Source: Alphaproteobacteria bacterium UBA6149 (GTDB lineage Bacteria; Pseudomonadota; Alphaproteobacteria; Rickettsiales; UBA998). From it: a stretch of DNA of 16,616 nt. The position numbers and the translations under genes were made by a program. Where the stretch lies: assembly GCA_002423155.1 (NCBI GenBank), contig DIUV01000009.1, positions 31,284 to 47,899 on the forward strand, read 5' to 3'. This document shows, in pieces, positions 5,960 to 12,214 of this stretch (position 1 is its first letter; each line of letters opens with the position of its first letter). The notes under the pieces were generated by a model. The model saw only the letters and a program-made list of their open reading frames with translations. It was not told the DNA's origin and made no database searches.

Positions 5960-6406
5960 TTGAGTTTTAACGCATGGAAAACGGACGCAATGAGGCTTTG
6001 GCGCAAACATAATATCGCAGCACTGGTAACGCAGATGCAGCGCATCGAAAACGCACTCAAAGCGATTGAGGTAGATGAGGCGTATGTGCCTTCGCCTCAT
6101 AAAATGCAATCCATCGCCGAATTACGCGTCAATACGAAGCGCGTAGAAGCCCATTTAAGCGATTTAGAACCGAAACTTTGGGAACGAATCAAGAAGTGGC
6201 AAGATACTCCATATACAAACACTGAAAAACTAATAAACAAAATTTTATCCTTCATCGGCTTATGGTTGGCAAGCTTTGCAGGTTTTGATTTTACAATAAT
6301 GGGCTGGTTAACGCCATTATTCGCCGAGCCGTGGCACAGGTTTGTTGCAAGTGCAGCGATTTCGCTTGTGTTCGTTATCTGGATACACGGCTTTTCCAAT
6401 GAATAG
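5960..6406 (+). CDS. Small coiled-coil/transmembrane protein of unknown function
   Basis: 148 aa from a TTG start; the first ATG in frame is at 5990 (product starting MRLWRKHN), and either could be used. Residues about 20–80 are charged and helical (QMQRIENALKAIEVDEAYVP, then KRVEAHLSDLEPKLWERIKK). The C-terminal third has two likely membrane segments, ILSFIGLWLASFAGFDF and FVASAAISLVFVIWIHG. The same frame stays open upstream to 5819 through the hairpin array and reads protein-like there (VAFLPYGREAALYVQASRP), so the gene may be a 5'-truncated remnant of a longer one. Codon use is more GC-rich than in the neighbouring genes, which fits recent acquisition. A membrane-anchored effector of the island is possible but unproven. 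Confidence 0.5.
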   Translation: MSFNAWKTDAMRLWRKHNIAALVTQMQRIENALKAIEVDEAYVPSPHKMQSIAELRVNTKRVEAHLSDLEPKLWERIKKWQDTPYTNTEKLINKILSFIGLWLASFAGFDFTIMGWLTPLFAEPWHRFVASAAISLVFVIWIHGFSNE

Positions 6407-6473
6407 AACGATTAGTATATCCTTTACAAGCCAAGCTACTATTAAAGGATAAAGCTCCATGCTTTAATGTGCC

Positions 6474-6492
6474 AACACGGGTTGGATTCCCG
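6474..6492 (+). repeat. Internal att-like copy of the tRNA-Glu T-arm
   Basis: AACACGGGTTGGATTCCCG matches tRNA-Glu positions 4153–4171 at 18 of 19 bases; the change falls in the T-loop. The acceptor part that should follow is degenerate. It looks like the junction of an earlier or tandem insertion. Confidence 0.65.
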
Positions 6493-6643
6493 AATCCGTA
6501 ACCAACATTGCAGCGTGATATTTTGTGTTCGCCTGTAACCGTGGCTGACCGCCTGCAACCGCGTTTTTTGGCAGCATGGATGACAGCATGTTTTAACATG
6601 CTCACCATAATAATCATTATATATCAAAGCACTATCTCGCCAG

Positions 6644-6669
6644 TTCAGATTCCGTAGGGTCACCATCTA
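6644..6669 (+). repeat. Right att-like copy of the tRNA-Glu 3' end
   Basis: TTCAGATTCCGTAGGGTC then ACCATCTA aligns with 4161–4187 (TTCGATTCCCGTAGGGGTC then ACCATCTA), with three one-base indels and no other differences. It covers the T-loop, the acceptor 3' strand, CCA and four bases beyond, as expected for the distal attachment site. Confidence 0.7.
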
Positions 6670-6852
6670 TCGTTTATACAAAATGATAAATAAGCATGTG
6701 AGTTATGTAAGGTCCACATGCAATTCCTTAAACATAACCCATATTATGATTTCTTAAAATTTCAAAACACTAATCAGCTTATAGATATAAGTAGCTGGAC
6801 AGATAATTGTCAGGCGGCTATGTAATTGAAAAAACTATAGCATGTTATCATC

Positions 6853-7359
6853 ATGAAAATTCTGGAATCACAAGATATAAAGTTAATTCCTCTTTCCGCA
6901 GAACACGAAGTGGAATTTGTGCGGCTTGCTAATATTCCAAAAATCAATTCCCGGGTGAATAAGCCGTTGCCTTACACCAATACTCATTTTCAGCAACAGC
7001 TGGATAAACTGCAAAATAGCAAGTCCAATTTTGTATGGATGATTGAACAAAATGAAGAAATTGTTGGCGTAATCAACAATGCTTCAGGACGTGATCTAAG
7101 AGTCTTTCAAGGAGGATATTGGATTGATCCCAATTTCTGGGGTCAAGGTGCAGCATCTGCTGCACTTGTCTTAGTGAGAGATTTTTTGTTCAGAGAATGT
7201 GCTGCTGAGCGCATTCAAGCTTTAGTCGAGCCTGACAATCCCGCTTCTATTCGCGTTTTAGAAAAATGCGGATATCAGCGCGAGGGACTGCTGAGAAAAT
7301 TTTATCCCTCGTTAAATAGGGGTTTGCTAGATGTTATTATATATTCGGTGGTTAAATAA
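6853..7359 (+). CDS. GNAT-family N-acetyltransferase (RimJ/RimL-like)
   Basis: 168 aa, the usual length for the family. The fold is visible in order: an N-terminal strand/helix region, a central VWMIEQNEEIVGVINN strand pair, motif A GGYWIDPNFWGQGAASAAL at about residues 93–111 (the Q-G-x-A/G loop binds the acetyl-CoA pyrophosphate), and motif B with VEPDNPASIRVLEKCGYQRE. The Asn-Pro-Ala-Ser-x-x-x-x-x-K-C-G-Y pattern is typical of acetyltransferases acting on ribosomal-protein N-termini, amino acids or small amines; the substrate cannot be read from the sequence. The gene stands alone just outside the tRNA-Glu island, with an AT-rich leader and no clear ribosome-binding site. Confidence 0.9.
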   Translation: MKILESQDIKLIPLSAEHEVEFVRLANIPKINSRVNKPLPYTNTHFQQQLDKLQNSKSNFVWMIEQNEEIVGVINNASGRDLRVFQGGYWIDPNFWGQGAASAALVLVRDFLFRECAAERIQALVEPDNPASIRVLEKCGYQREGLLRKFYPSLNRGLLDVIIYSVVK

Positions 7360-7492
7360 GTTCAAACGTTTATCTGTTGGCATCGCAAACGGCATTGAGC
7401 GGATTGGATATATACTGGAGAATCCACAACCAGAGTTTTGGGCGACGAAGAATTTTATTTGGTAACCACTGCCAGAACGGTATTAGAAAAAA

Positions 7493-8584
7493 TTATTTTC
7501 TAGGTGATGAGCTTAATGTGCTCCAGTGTTTACCTATATATTCATATTCTTCACAACTAATGCTTGCTCCAAGCAAGTGTGTTAGGCGTTTACTACTCTC
7601 AGGCAATGGAGGCATTTTGTCAATATTAAAATCACCGCCATAAATATGCACATACATTGGTTCAAGCTTAAACTTATTCCACAAATATTTTATTATGTTT
7701 TTTCGAGCGCTTTTTACAGTTAGAATATAATTATTTTTTTGATGTTGTTGTAGAAGCAGATAAGCTACCTGCTGCACTATCAAACAAATATCAACCTGAT
7801 GCCTTATAGTAGAGCGAATATTGAGGAATTTAAACAATGCACTCATAACGTCCTCAAACCTCGGATAGTTACCATTAGAGGTTCCACTAGCGAATTGTAC
7901 AATATACGGGACCAGATGATGATCGTTATTGAACACCTCCTTTCGCATCGCTTTCAAATTCTGGAGCGATTGCAATTTGTGATTAGCTTGACTGAGAAGG
8001 GCCACTAAATTAGGAGATTCTTGTTCGTTGCTGGAGATAAAATACAGTCGCTCTATATCGAAATTATAAAGAATAGGCCAATCTTGAAACTCTATGAACA
8101 AACCGTTCCTGTCACTTCTAATAACTTCGTCTTTATAATTATCTAAAAGTTCAAGGAATTTGGGAGCAAATACATTGTACCATTCTGTTGCTAATGTCTC
8201 TCGCGCTTCATTAGGCATATTTATGCCATACTTGCCGACATGTTTCTCCAGCTTATCAAAGAACCCATCAAAATCGTATAAATAGTTATGCTTATAGATA
8301 CAAAGCGATTGGATATTTAATAGTGTGATTTGAATCGCATGGTTAATAGTATTGTTCTCGTGTTCTTTTTTCTTTTTTCTCTCGGCTCGTTGCATAAAAA
8401 GAAACGATGCAAGTGCGCCAGCTAATGCCCCTAACGCAGCTGGTATCGAACTTTTAAACCAATTCACACTATGCGTATGATCATGTAATGATGTTTGAGC
8501 AAGGAGTGCATATTCATTAGCCGATTGAATAAATTGGTCAAAATTAGCTGTAACTGAGGTAATTTCTTCTTCCATTTCAATCAT
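7493..8584 (-). CDS. Membrane-anchored protein of unknown function
   Basis: 363 aa. A short acidic N-terminus (MIEMEEEITSVTANFDQF) is followed by one transmembrane helix at about 46–65 (SIPAALGALAGALASFLFM) and an immediate basic stop-transfer cluster (RAERKKKK), so the large C-terminal part should face the cytoplasm. That part is mostly helical and contains two cysteines near residues 97 and 276 and a short Gly/Asn-rich loop (ASGTSNGNYPRF). No domain is recognised. A second in-frame ATG at codon 4 is also a possible start. The architecture resembles single-pass anchored proteins common in accessory regions, but no partner gene lies next to it. The gene sits between the acetyltransferase and tRNA-Ala. 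Confidence 0.75.
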   Translation of the reverse strand: MIEMEEEITSVTANFDQFIQSANEYALLAQTSLHDHTHSVNWFKSSIPAALGALAGALASFLFMQRAERKKKKEHENNTINHAIQITLLNIQSLCIYKHNYLYDFDGFFDKLEKHVGKYGINMPNEARETLATEWYNVFAPKFLELLDNYKDEVIRSDRNGLFIEFQDWPILYNFDIERLYFISSNEQESPNLVALLSQANHKLQSLQNLKAMRKEVFNNDHHLVPYIVQFASGTSNGNYPRFEDVMSALFKFLNIRSTIRHQVDICLIVQQVAYLLLQQHQKNNYILTVKSARKNIIKYLWNKFKLEPMYVHIYGGDFNIDKMPPLPESSKRLTHLLGASISCEEYEYIGKHWSTLSSSPRK

Positions 8585-8738
8585 AGCGGAATATAACTTC
8601 TTAAATAATTTATAATGAATAACACGTACAAGTGTTTTTTAAAAGGGGCAGTATGCTCTAGAATTATCAACATTCGAACTTCTCCAAGTCTCAAATACTG
8701 CGCCACATTCTGCTGTTATAGCTGGAGAAATTTTAATA

Positions 8739-8814
8739 TGGTGGAGGCGACAGGAATCGAACCCGCGACATCTTGAATGCAAATCAAGTGCTCTACCAAC
8801 TGAGCTACGCCCCC
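8739..8814 (-). tRNA. tRNA-Ala (anticodon TGC)
   Basis: On the minus strand the molecule starts GGGGGCGTAGCTCAG and ends with a CGCCTCC acceptor strand, discriminator A and an encoded CCA. The anticodon stem CTTGA/TCAAG frames TT-TGC-AT, giving anticodon TGC. The acceptor has the G3·U70 wobble pair that identifies alanine tRNAs. T-arm GCGGG-TTCGATT-CCTGT. Confidence 0.96.
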
Positions 8815-8884
8815 AAAGCGATATATTTATCTCGCGAAGAGGCATCTTAAATGCGGTTTCTTGGCTCAAGAGTCAAGAGTTTTT

Positions 8885-9427
8885 TTAGGTATTTTGGTAT
8901 TTTTTTATTATCAATTTACTTGCTTGCAATATATCTTCACAAATTACAACTGGTTGCAGTTCTTTTATTAAAGGAGATAGAGCGGTTTTGTTGCCTTTTC
9001 CTGTGCGCACCAGATAGCGAGGACAGCCAGCGGCGGCGGCGGCTTGCAGATCAGTTTCTGCGTCGCCAACAAAAGGGGTGCACGCGGCAGGGGCTTGGAA
9101 ATATTCCAAAGCTTCCAATAACATGCCAGCAGCAGGCTTGCGGCGGTTGGTGGGTTGGTCAGGATGATCTGCGCAAATATAAAATTTATCAATTTGCGGC
9201 AACATTGCGTGCATTTTGTTTAAATCTTCTAACGATAAAAGCGGTTGACCGTTTGATTTTTTGCTCAGCGCAGATTGGTTGGTTGCTAAGGCTAGCTGAA
9301 AACCATTTTCTTTTAACAAAGACAAGGCAGTTAGCGTATTGGGAAATAGTTGAAAATCGGCAAATTGCAAAACTCCTTGCGGATAATCAACATTTAATAC
9401 TCCATCGCGGTCGAGAATAACTAGCAT
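8885..9427 (-). CDS. HAD phosphatase of the GmhB/HisB-N type
   Basis: 180 aa. The haloacid-dehalogenase motifs are all present: motif I LDRDGVLN (Asp6 nucleophile, Asp8), motif II ATNQSAL (Thr49), the Lys of RRKPAAGML (Lys97) and motif IV FVGDAETDLQAA (Asp122, Asp126). The arrangement fits the family that includes D-glycero-D-manno-heptose-1,7-bisphosphate 7-phosphatase (inner-core LPS synthesis) and histidinol-phosphatase. GmhB normally holds a zinc through Cys-x-His and a later Cys-x-Cys; here only CADH (85–88) remains and the loop is short (HPDQPTNRRKP) without the second cysteine pair. The substrate is therefore uncertain. No other heptose or histidine gene is nearby. Confidence 0.85.
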   Translation of the reverse strand: MLVILDRDGVLNVDYPQGVLQFADFQLFPNTLTALSLLKENGFQLALATNQSALSKKSNGQPLLSLEDLNKMHAMLPQIDKFYICADHPDQPTNRRKPAAGMLLEALEYFQAPAACTPFVGDAETDLQAAAAAGCPRYLVRTGKGNKTALSPLIKELQPVVICEDILQASKLIIKKYQNT

Positions 9428-9459
9428 ATATTCTTTTGTACATTATAATTGGCGGATGA

Positions 9460-9606
9460 TAGACTTCCTCGAAAACTAATTGTAGCAACGCATATGCGCC
9501 GTTTTTTCCTCTTCGAAGTCCTCACGTAGCGCCGCTACGCTGCGGGTTCTCATAGATTAAGAAACGACTCATCTGCATCACTACAATTAGTTTTCGAGGA
9601 AGTCTA
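9460..9606. mobile_element. IS630/mariner-type MITE with TA target duplication
   Basis: The element 9462–9604 begins GACTTCCTCGAAAACTAATT and ends with the exact complement; the terminal repeat is perfect over 9461–9485 against 9581–9605. It is bracketed by TA on both sides (9460–9461 and 9605–9606), as produced by IS630/Tc1-mariner transposases. The 96-bp middle carries no gene but has a strong small hairpin around CGTAGCGCCGCTACG. It lies between the divergent phosphatase and fliB-type genes, so any fliB promoter must be in or near it. Confidence 0.85.
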
Positions 9607-9629
9607 ATAATTATAATAATGGATACCAG

Positions 9630-10856
9630 ATGCTAAAAGTTAAACAATATGCTTTTTTAAATGATTTTAAATGTATCGGCGATAAATGTGGGGATAATTG
9701 TTGTACTGGCTGGGGCATTTCGATTGAAGAACAAACTTATGATAAATACTTAAGCCAAGCACCTGAATTATTAGATTTGTTAGACGTTAGCAATAATGGT
9801 GGATGGATCATGCAAACCAACCCATCTACCAGTAGCTGTGTGCAGTTTGATAAAGGCTGGTGCAAAACCCATAAAAATTATGGAGAAGAATTTTTATCTA
9901 ATTGCTGTAGTTTTTTCCCACGGATTGTACGCCAAGTGGGGGAGGAAAAAATTATGACCGCAAAATTGTCTTGCCCAGAAATTGCGCGGTTAGTAATTAG
10001 CCAGAAGGATAATCCTTTTGCTTTGAAAGATTCTGAATATTTACGTGATTTTTCGCAACCAGAAAAGATAAGCCTAGCAGGATTATCTTTTGATGATGTT
10101 TGGGCAATCCATCAAAAATTCTTGGATATTGCAGCGAATGAGAATATTTCTGCTGTGCAAGCGATGTTGAGCATAAGCTCGGTGGTTTTCGCATTAGAAA
10201 AAGTTGCTTTAAATAAATGGTGCGCTGAGTTTGATAATCATTTGAATGATTATGAGTTATCTCCAAAAGAAGCAGCATTGGATGACCAATTCCTGTTGCT
10301 TAATTCTCTAACAGGATTGCTGGGCGCCAATCGCTCTGGCCCCAAACCTCAAAGATTGGACGAGATTATAAACAGCATGGCAGATGCGTTGGCGGTGGAT
10401 TTTGACTACCATGCACAAGGCGCACAAATGCGCACCGAAGAAAAAAGTTATGAAGCTCTAAATAACCTGCAATTACGTTGGAAAAATGAGTGGGAAGCTC
10501 ATTTTGAGCCAATTCTACATCGGTGGATTTCTGCCCAGATAGCGGCGGTTTTATTTCCATTTTCAGGCTTTGGTGGCGGAGCGGTTGAACGGATGATTAT
10601 AATTACGGTGCGTTTTGCAACCTTGCGTTTAAGCCTTATGGCACAATGTCATAAAATTCTGGGTCATAAAATTCTGGGCCATAAAATTCTCGGAGAACAG
10701 AAAAATGCGACTTTAGCCGAGGATGATACAGTAAGAATAATTCAAAGCCTATCACGCTTTTTTGAACATTTTAATGAGTTCAAAAACTCCATGCTGATTT
10801 ACAACCAAATAGGCTGGAATAATATGGCAAGAATTCGTGGGCTATTGGAGATTTAA
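9630..10856 (+). CDS. fliB: Flagellin lysine-N-methylase (FliB family)
   Basis: 408 aa, the usual size. FliB enzymes methylate surface lysines of flagellin. The N-terminal signature is clear: FKCIGDKCGDNCCTGWGISI (Cys15, 20, 24, 25), then TYDKY, then SCVQFDKGWCKTHKNYGEE with LSNCCSFFPR (Cys70, 78, 92, 93), ending in the FPR motif. The conserved cysteines suggest a metal or Fe–S site. The C-terminal part is helical and less conserved. Between residues about 341 and 355 it contains HKILG three times, from a 15-bp tandem repeat. The start ATG follows a GGAT sequence and is only 24 bp past a MITE. No flagellin gene is in the window, so the substrate is assumed from the family. Confidence 0.85.
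   Translation: MLKVKQYAFLNDFKCIGDKCGDNCCTGWGISIEEQTYDKYLSQAPELLDLLDVSNNGGWIMQTNPSTSSCVQFDKGWCKTHKNYGEEFLSNCCSFFPRIVRQVGEEKIMTAKLSCPEIARLVISQKDNPFALKDSEYLRDFSQPEKISLAGLSFDDVWAIHQKFLDIAANENISAVQAMLSISSVVFALEKVALNKWCAEFDNHLNDYELSPKEAALDDQFLLLNSLTGLLGANRSGPKPQRLDEIINSMADALAVDFDYHAQGAQMRTEEKSYEALNNLQLRWKNEWEAHFEPILHRWISAQIAAVLFPFSGFGGGAVERMIIITVRFATLRLSLMAQCHKILGHKILGHKILGEQKNATLAEDDTVRIIQSLSRFFEHFNEFKNSMLIYNQIGWNNMARIRGLLEI
10650..10694. repeat. Three tandem 15-bp units within fliB
   Basis: CATAAAATTCTGGGT, CATAAAATTCTGGGC and CATAAAATTCTCGGA follow one another and encode HKILG three times. Unit length keeps the frame, so copy number could vary without loss of the protein. Confidence 0.9.
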
Positions 10857-10869
10857 AAAAACCAAAAAG

Positions 10870-11910
10870 CTAGTGCTGTTTAAACAACGAAGCCTTATAT
10901 TCTTCCATATTTTCTAAAACTTTTCCTGTTCCCAGCGCAACACAGGCAAGGGGATTTTCCGCAATAAATACAGGCAGCCCCACAGCGTAGCCTAACACCA
11001 AATCCAATGATTTAAGCATGGAGCCACCCCCCGTCATAACAATACCTTTATCCACAATGTCAGAAGATAATTCAGGCGGAGTACATTCCAACGCAACTTT
11101 CACTGCTTCGATAATCTGATAAACTGGGTCGGCCAAAGCTTCGGCAATGCGTGCCTCACTGATGACCACTTCACAAGGAACCCCAGTGGCTAAATGCCGA
11201 CCACGAATTTCCATGGTCTTACCTTCGCCATCATCTGGCAGACAGGCAGCGCCAATTTCTTTTTTGATATTTTCCGCAGTGGTTTCGCCAATTAACAAAT
11301 TATAATGACGGCGGATGTACGAAACAATCGCCTCATCCATACGGTCACCGCCCACCCGTTCCGAACGTGCATAAACCACGCCGCCGAGTGACAACACCGC
11401 CACTTCCGTAGTGCCGCCACCAATATCCACAATCATTGATCCCATCGCCTCCCCCACAGGCAAGCCGGCACCTATTGCCGCCGCCACTGGTTCTTCAATC
11501 ATGAAAACTTCTTTAGCGCCGGCATTTTCAGCAGATTCCTGAATAGCGCGCCGCTCCACAGGAGTAGAACCAGAAGGCACACAAATAATAATCGTCGGAC
11601 GAGCAAAACTACGCTTATTATTCACTTGCTGAATAAAATGCTTAATCATTTCCTCGGCGGTGTGAAAATCGGCAATCACCCCGTCTTTCATCGGGCGGAT
11701 TGCCTCAATCCGCTCGGGCGTGCGCCCTAGCATTTGCTTCGCGACATTACCGAAAGCGTAAGGAACCATGTTCCCCCCTTCCCGCTTCATCGCCACCACG
11801 GAAGGCTCGTTCAACACGATACCCCTACCCGGCACATATACAAGAGTATTGGCAGTACCCAAATCAATCGCCATATTTGTGGCTTTCCAGCCAAATAACC
11901 AGTCTAACAT
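10870..11910 (-). CDS. mreB: Rod shape-determining protein MreB
   Basis: 346 aa, full length. MreB is the actin-like ATPase whose membrane-bound filaments guide lateral wall synthesis. The N-terminus MLDWLFGWKATN provides an amphipathic membrane anchor. The nucleotide-binding motifs are intact: phosphate 1 AIDLGTANT (14–22), the connecting region IEEPVAAAIGAGLP (138–151), phosphate 2 VDIGGGTTEV (161–170) and the adenosine motif GIVMTGGGSML (289–299). It follows leuA on the same strand, a common alphaproteobacterial order, but a 233-bp MITE lies between them. Downstream there is no mreC; instead fliB ends 13 bp away in convergent orientation, so mreB appears to be separated from its usual operon partners. 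No clear ribosome-binding site precedes the ATG. Confidence 0.97.
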   Translation of the reverse strand: MLDWLFGWKATNMAIDLGTANTLVYVPGRGIVLNEPSVVAMKREGGNMVPYAFGNVAKQMLGRTPERIEAIRPMKDGVIADFHTAEEMIKHFIQQVNNKRSFARPTIIICVPSGSTPVERRAIQESAENAGAKEVFMIEEPVAAAIGAGLPVGEAMGSMIVDIGGGTTEVAVLSLGGVVYARSERVGGDRMDEAIVSYIRRHYNLLIGETTAENIKKEIGAACLPDDGEGKTMEIRGRHLATGVPCEVVISEARIAEALADPVYQIIEAVKVALECTPPELSSDIVDKGIVMTGGGSMLKSLDLVLGYAVGLPVFIAENPLACVALGTGKVLENMEEYKASLFKQH

Positions 11911-11961
11911 GTTTTTTCTATAATTTTATTGTTACGCTTAAATCTTCATAATGAAGATTAT

Positions 11962-12194
11962 ACTACACGACAGTACTATTAATAACAATCATCACATTGA
12001 ATAAAATGATTTTATTGCACAAACTCTCCATCGTCATACCGCCGCAGGGCGGTATCCATGCCAAACCATTGGCTTAACAGCTAATTGATAAACATGGACC
12101 CCGCCCTGCGGCGGGATGACAACGGATGGTTTACGCAAACAATTGCTTGTTATATAAATATAAAATTCTGTTATTAATAGTACTGTCGTGTAGT
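11962..12194. mobile_element. Second copy of the MITE-like element, 233 bp
   Basis: The ends ACTACACGACAGTACTATTA... (25 bp) are perfect inverted repeats and match the element at 2000–2241 except for the outermost bases. The centre again holds the dispersed palindromic repeat (about 12030–12125), here with well-formed arms: ATACCGCC-gcag-GGCGGTAT and CCCGCC-ctgc-GGCGGG. No clear target duplication is visible. It fills almost all of the leuA–mreB gap, so it must be part of any leuA–mreB transcript or of the mreB promoter region. Confidence 0.85.
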
Positions 12195-12214
12195 GTGAAT
12201 GAAAATGTTTAGCT

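Larger units (their letters stand above)
4184..6669 (+). mobile_element. Genomic island at the 3' end of tRNA-Glu, integrase-less
   Basis: The segment starts right after the tRNA and ends at an imperfect copy of the tRNA 3' end (6644–6669) that includes the seven bases CCATCTA found just past the tRNA acceptor. A further T-arm copy lies at 6474–6492. This is the classic trace of site-specific integration into a tRNA gene. Inside are an unrecognised 391-aa protein, a hairpin array and a small membrane protein, with clearly different base composition between the AT-rich first half and the more GC-rich part from 5700 on. No tyrosine recombinase is encoded, so the island is either a remnant or was moved by enzymes supplied elsewhere. 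Confidence 0.65.
6407..6852. other. Right end of the tRNA-Glu island and flanking sequence, no gene
   Basis: Minus-strand frames here are not protein-like. The region holds a T-arm copy of tRNA-Glu (6474–6492), two 14-base TTCGCCTGTAACCG-type units 20 bp apart (6528 and 6548), the GGCAGCAT/GACAGCAT block (6570–6589), a hairpin AGCATGTT-tt-AACATGCT, and the acceptor-end copy (6644–6669). Beyond 6670 the sequence is AT-rich leader of the acetyltransferase gene with nothing recognised. Confidence 0.55.

Noticed and set aside
5718..5963. 81-codon plus-strand frame through the hairpin array
   Set aside because: Composition is Cys/Arg/Ser-rich and not protein-like, and the stem pairing explains the sequence better. 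It vaguely recalls short phage/satellite leader ORFs but I could not support that.
7361..7465. 34-codon protein-like frame after the acetyltransferase (FKRLSVGIANGIERIGYILE ...)
   Set aside because: Too short, no start codon or ribosome-binding site, and no recognisable family; it could be a gene remnant but this cannot be supported.
8639..8869. 76-codon minus-strand frame covering tRNA-Ala (contains GRSSVGRALDLHSRCRGFDS)
   Set aside because: This is the well-known false protein produced by translating a tRNA gene; the tRNA itself explains the sequence.
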